Positions 13,661 through 16,619 of a stretch of DNA of 16,619 nucleotides are shown here, in pieces. Location: positions 1 to 16,619 of the forward strand of contig JAHEIJ010000010.1 of the NCBI GenBank assembly GCA_024639445.1, read 5' to 3'. The position numbers and the translations under genes are program-made. Numbering within the stretch: position 1 is the stretch's first letter; each line of letters opens with the position of its first letter. Under the pieces are notes generated by a model, which had not been told where the DNA came from, did no database searches, and worked only from the letters and a program-made list of their open reading frames with translations. The stretch is from Gammaproteobacteria bacterium (GTDB taxonomy: Bacteria > Pseudomonadota > Gammaproteobacteria > UBA6429 > Thiohalophilaceae).

Positions 13661-14554
13661 TTAACGTTTGATAAGAGTACCGACACCAGCGTCAGTCAGT
13701 ACTTCCAACAATACAGCATGTTCGACCCGCCCATCGATGATCTGGACGGAGTTCACGCCGCTATGCACAGCATCAAGGGCACAATTAATCTTCGGCAACA
13801 TACCGCCATGAATAGTGCCATCTTTGATCAGTTCTTCCACCCGGTTTGCCTTTAAGCCGGTGAGTAAATTATCTTCCTTATCCAGCACCCCAGCAGTATT
13901 GGTCAGCAATATCAATTTTTCCGCCTGCAAGGTCATAGCCAGTTTACCTGCTACCAGATCAGCATTGATATTGTAGGACTGCCCATCTTTCCCCACCCCA
14001 ATCGGCGCAATCACCGGGATAAAGTTACCCTTAACCAACATATTAATGATTGACGGATCAATACTCGCTACCTCGCCTACATGGCCGATATCCACGATCT
14101 CGGGCGCATTCATTTCCGGGTTGTGGCGCTGGAATGTCAATTTGCGGGCATGGATCAAATCCCCGTCCTTGCCCGTTAGTCCTACCGCATGACCACCATG
14201 CTGGTTAATAAGGTTTACGATTTCCTTGTTAACCAGTCCCCCCAGTACCATTTCCACCACGTCCATGGTTTCAGAGTCGGTAACACGCATGCCATCAACA
14301 AAATGGGTTTTCTTACCGACCTGTTCCAGCACGCTGCCGATCTGAGGACCACCACCATGGACAACAACGGGATTCATCCCAACCAGTTTCATCAAGACAA
14401 TATCCCGGGCAAAACCCCGTTTCAGTTTTTCATCAACCATGGCGTTTCCACCATATTTAATGACCATGGTCTTGCCATGGAAACGCTGAATATAGGGCAA
14501 TGCCTCGGCGAGAACCTTGGCAATATTATGGGCAGCAGAAGGTTTTATCGGCAT
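13661..14554 (-). CDS. argB: Acetylglutamate kinase ArgB, probably arginine-inhibited
   Basis: ArgB phosphorylates N-acetyl-L-glutamate, the second step of arginine synthesis, in the cytoplasm. The 297-residue protein has the amino-acid-kinase elements: VIKYGGNAM with Lys33, the HGGGPQIG loop (66-73), NINAD (195-199) and the second phosphate lysine Lys255 (GGMLPK). It carries an N-terminal helix of about 25 residues before the kinase core (HNIAKVLAEALPYIQRFHG) and the C-terminal HAVLLEVLTDAGVGT block (279-293). Both features mark the hexameric, arginine-feedback-inhibited class (as in Pseudomonas and Thermotoga); the 258-residue E. coli dimer lacks the helix. It lies between algC (48-base gap with an inverted repeat) and slmA (4-base gap). 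Enzyme certain; feedback inhibition inferred. Confidence 0.95.
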   Translation of the reverse strand: MPIKPSAAHNIAKVLAEALPYIQRFHGKTMVIKYGGNAMVDEKLKRGFARDIVLMKLVGMNPVVVHGGGPQIGSVLEQVGKKTHFVDGMRVTDSETMDVVEMVLGGLVNKEIVNLINQHGGHAVGLTGKDGDLIHARKLTFQRHNPEMNAPEIVDIGHVGEVASIDPSIINMLVKGNFIPVIAPIGVGKDGQSYNINADLVAGKLAMTLQAEKLILLTNTAGVLDKEDNLLTGLKANRVEELIKDGTIHGGMLPKINCALDAVHSGVNSVQIIDGRVEHAVLLEVLTDAGVGTLIKR

Positions 14555-14579
14555 AGTAACGACAGCTCATGGACTAGTA

Positions 14580-14609
14580 ATTCTGAGCATGATACTACAT
14601 GTTCAGAAT
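14580..14609. repeat. 12-bp inverted repeat across the algC stop codon
   Basis: ATTCTGAGCATG (14580-14591) and CATGTTCAGAAT (14598-14609) are reverse complements at 11 of 12 positions, with a 6-base spacer (ATACTA). The algC stop (14603-14605) lies in one arm, and the argB start is 26 bases further on. No T-run follows on the minus strand, so it is not a standard terminator. It may be an intercistronic mRNA hairpin (processing or partial termination) or a protein-binding dyad. In the minus-strand RNA the one mismatch is A-C. Confidence 0.5.
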
Positions 14610-16619
14610 GGCAATTGCAGATTGGGATCAACCTCCAACATCATTGCCCGGAACTTCTCCTGGATCTCTACCAAGGCCTGCTTGTCTTTTCCTTCGAAAC
14701 GCAGGATCAAGCTTGGCGTGGTATTCGACGCTCTCACCAAGCCCCATCCATTTTCAAAGTCAGCCCGAATACCATCTATCATGATCACATTCGCACCGGG
14801 GAAATCGGCTCGGTCCATCAATTCATCCATAATCCGTTGCTGTTCACCTTCCCGCATATCAACCCGGAGTTCCGGGGTGTTTACCGCATCGGGCAGGCTG
14901 GCAAATATCTGCTGCGGCTTACGATCATCTGCGGCAATGATCTCCAGCAAGCGGGCTCCTGCGTACAGGGCATCATCGAACCCATACCAACGTTCCTTAA
15001 AGAAGATATGACCACTCATTTCTCCGGCCAACAGGGCTCCTGATTGTTTCATTTTGGCTTTAATGAGTGAGTGCCCGGTCTTCCACATTACCGGTTCGCC
15101 ACCTTTCTCCCAGATAGCGCGGGTAAGATTATTACTGCACTTGATATCAAAAATGATCTGCGCACTGGGGTTACGAGACAGGACATCAGCCGCAAATAAA
15201 ATCATCAGGCGGTCTGGCCATATCACACCACCATCGGGACTCACTACTCCAAGCCGATCCCCGTCACCGTCAAATGCCAGCCCAATGTCAGCATTAGTAC
15301 TCCGGACCATTTCAATTAAGTCACGCAGGTTTTTCGGTTGACTGGGATCAGGATGATGATTGGGAAAACTGCCATCTACCTCGCTGTAAAGCTCAACCAC
15401 TTCACAACCGAGGGTGCGATACAATTTGGGCGCCAGCCCACCGGCCACACCATTGCCACTATCCACCACGATTTTGAGTCCGCGCGCCAACTTGATATCA
15501 GCCGCAACGCGCTTGATATATTGATCGCTCAATGGGTTCGTTTGGTATTTGCCACTACCCTTAACAAAATCTTTATTATCGATACGTGTTTTAAGGGCCT
15601 GAATACTCTCATTTGCCAGCGTTTCATCGCCCAAAACCATCTTGACACCATTGTAGTCAGAGGGATTATGACTGCCGGTCAGCATCACACCGCTACCCTT
15701 AGCGAGTTCAGCAGCGGCAAAATACAGAACTGGTGTCGGCACCATACCAACATCAAGTACGTTGATTCCGGTTGCCAACAAACCTTTAACCAAAGCCTGC
15801 CCCAATTCCGGCCCGGAGAGACGCCCATCGCGGGCAAAGGCAATGGTTGTTAAACCGCGTGACACTGCCTCACTCCCCAAGGCCTGACCAATGAGCAGCA
15901 TATGTTGTGCTGTCAGGGTCCGACCCACGATACCGCGGATATCATAGGCTTTAAAAATTTCTGCTGGCGGCGTCGCGGGGGGGACGGCGGCTGTTTGTTT
16001 TGGTGTCACTACCGCGGCTTGAGATTTATTCGCAGGCTTTTGAGGAGCCTGCGCCGCTTTGCTCACAGCCTGTTGTCGAAAATTTTTCTTAAAGGTACCG
16101 CTATCATCTAGCTCTTCCACTGACAACAGTTCCTCATCCTTAATGGTCTCCATACTCGGATCGAGCTTGAGATCCGCCATAGTCATGGTCGCTACATTCG
16201 AATCTCGTTCACGCTCCATGGTATGCGAGGCTGAAAGATTACCGACGTTTCTGGCCCCCTCTTCAAATTCTTGCAGTCGAAAATAATGTTGATGCGCCTT
16301 GTGGTCACGCAATTCCTCAACAATAAGCTGCATGAGGCTTTCCACATCATTGCTGATTGTGCGACTAACGGAACGCCATAACAGCATTACCAACAGGAAG
16401 CTCATTAAAGCGCCAACAGTAAACGTTAAAATAAAATTGGTATTGAAGACCCCAATTGATGTGTCGCCGGGCAACCATAGATTGAGGTGCCAATGAGTTC
16501 CCGTTACCGGGACTTCCGCTGCTCGACTACTGCTGCTCGTGGATTTATCGCCCATTTCAGCCAACAACACCGTAGGCCGGCTTTCAACGAACTGTGTCAG
16601 GCTTAAATAACCTTCTGGC
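14603..16619 (-). CDS. algC: Membrane-anchored phosphomannomutase/phosphoglucomutase AlgC, 5' end outside window
   Basis: This enzyme interconverts hexose 1- and 6-phosphates (mannose, glucose) for exopolysaccharide and LPS precursors. The frame is open to the right edge, so the N-terminus is missing; residues here count from a GTG codon at 16570 that is only an internal reference. The visible part has a membrane span (about 47-66), a charged cytoplasmic stretch (70-165), an Ala/Pro/Gln-rich linker (about 166-203), then a complete mutase (about 204-655). The mutase has AYDIRG (208-213), the phosphoserine loop TGSHNP with Ser300, the metal loop DGDGDR (434-439), sugar-binding GEMSGH (516-521) and phosphate-binding RASNTTP (613-619). 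Residues before the span would be periplasmic. The same long form is annotated for Pseudomonas aeruginosa algC, whereas the classic enzyme is only the mutase part. argB follows after 48 bases. Confidence 0.93.
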   Translation of the reverse strand, partial: PEGYLSLTQFVESRPTVLLAEMGDKSTSSSSRAAEVPVTGTHWHLNLWLPGDTSIGVFNTNFILTFTVGALMSFLLVMLLWRSVSRTISNDVESLMQLIVEELRDHKAHQHYFRLQEFEEGARNVGNLSASHTMERERDSNVATMTMADLKLDPSMETIKDEELLSVEELDDSGTFKKNFRQQAVSKAAQAPQKPANKSQAAVVTPKQTAAVPPATPPAEIFKAYDIRGIVGRTLTAQHMLLIGQALGSEAVSRGLTTIAFARDGRLSGPELGQALVKGLLATGINVLDVGMVPTPVLYFAAAELAKGSGVMLTGSHNPSDYNGVKMVLGDETLANESIQALKTRIDNKDFVKGSGKYQTNPLSDQYIKRVAADIKLARGLKIVVDSGNGVAGGLAPKLYRTLGCEVVELYSEVDGSFPNHHPDPSQPKNLRDLIEMVRSTNADIGLAFDGDGDRLGVVSPDGGVIWPDRLMILFAADVLSRNPSAQIIFDIKCSNNLTRAIWEKGGEPVMWKTGHSLIKAKMKQSGALLAGEMSGHIFFKERWYGFDDALYAGARLLEIIAADDRKPQQIFASLPDAVNTPELRVDMREGEQQRIMDELMDRADFPGANVIMIDGIRADFENGWGLVRASNTTPSLILRFEGKDKQALVEIQEKFRAMMLEVDPNLQLPF

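Noticed and set aside
13654..13686. GTG start at 13686 for SlmA
   Set aside because: It would overlap argB and add ten residues absent from homologues; the ATG at 13656 gives exactly 198 residues, with a start like E. coli SlmA.
14460..14482. Two CCATGG hexamers five bases apart inside argB
   Set aside because: They encode normal kinase residues around the Lys33 motif, so the dyad is best explained as coding sequence.
14189..15043. 284-codon plus-strand open frame
   Set aside because: It is antisense to argB and algC, both certain from intact catalytic motifs. Its product is rich in His, Asn and Gln with no recognisable domain, as expected of a shadow frame.
15338..15853. 171-codon plus-strand open frame
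   Set aside because: It is wholly antisense to the conserved mutase core of algC and shows no ribosome site or domain.
1..16619. Mobile element, CRISPR array, phage genes, toxin-antitoxin or defence island
   Set aside because: No transposase or integrase motifs, no terminal repeats, no regularly spaced repeats and no tRNA attachment site were seen. All sizeable genes match chromosomal families or ordinary membrane and secreted proteins.

Overview
The window reads as ordinary chromosome of a gammaproteobacterium outside the Enterobacterales, with base composition near half G+C by eye. Three things point there. The metX-metW-DUF4426 block is laid out as in Pseudomonas. The algC-argB ... pyrE-crc order is also Pseudomonas-like. 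A 198-residue SlmA sits in the same neighbourhood, and SlmA is a gammaproteobacterial protein. The protein style suggests a Chromatiales-like or sulphur-oxidiser relative, but that is a guess. I see no phage, IS element, CRISPR array, rRNA or tRNA.

Layout, left to right. (1) 2-886: the C-terminal, coiled-coil part of a large protein cut by the left edge, probably a bacterial dynamin-like GTPase. (2) 995-3349: metX and metW (homoserine acylation for methionine synthesis), then a secreted DUF4426 protein. (3) 3422-5566, minus strand: ampG (muropeptide importer) followed by a small TauE/SafE-DsbD-like membrane protein with paired cysteines. (4) 5666-9921, plus strand: a tight four-gene operon for an ABC exporter, with a periplasmic adaptor, a MacB/LolD-type ATPase and two paralogous FtsX/MacB-type permeases. 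(5) 10112-13055: a Crc/exonuclease III homologue divergent from pyrE, a TSUP-family permease end to end with pyrE, and a secreted DUF4124-type coiled-coil protein. (6) 13060-16619, minus strand: algC (membrane-anchored, 5' end outside the window), argB and slmA, probably one transcript.

How the genes fit together. The right half is a housekeeping cluster for sugar phosphates (AlgC), arginine (ArgB), pyrimidines (PyrE), division-site control (SlmA) and a DNA-repair or Crc-like protein. It combines gene neighbours that E. coli (dut-slmA-pyrE) and Pseudomonas (dut-algC-argB, pyrE-crc) each keep only in part. The middle is an accessory export cassette of unknown substrate, with no outer-membrane partner gene beside it.

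Most interesting points: the crc-position protein keeps every exonuclease III catalytic residue that I recall Crc having lost; AlgC carries a membrane segment and long linker ahead of the enzyme; the exporter adaptor has an exact TolC-docking motif and a symmetric cysteine pair in its hairpin; and there is a 12-bp inverted repeat across the algC stop codon. I found no clearly new defence or mobile system. Family assignments come from remembered motifs and were not searched.
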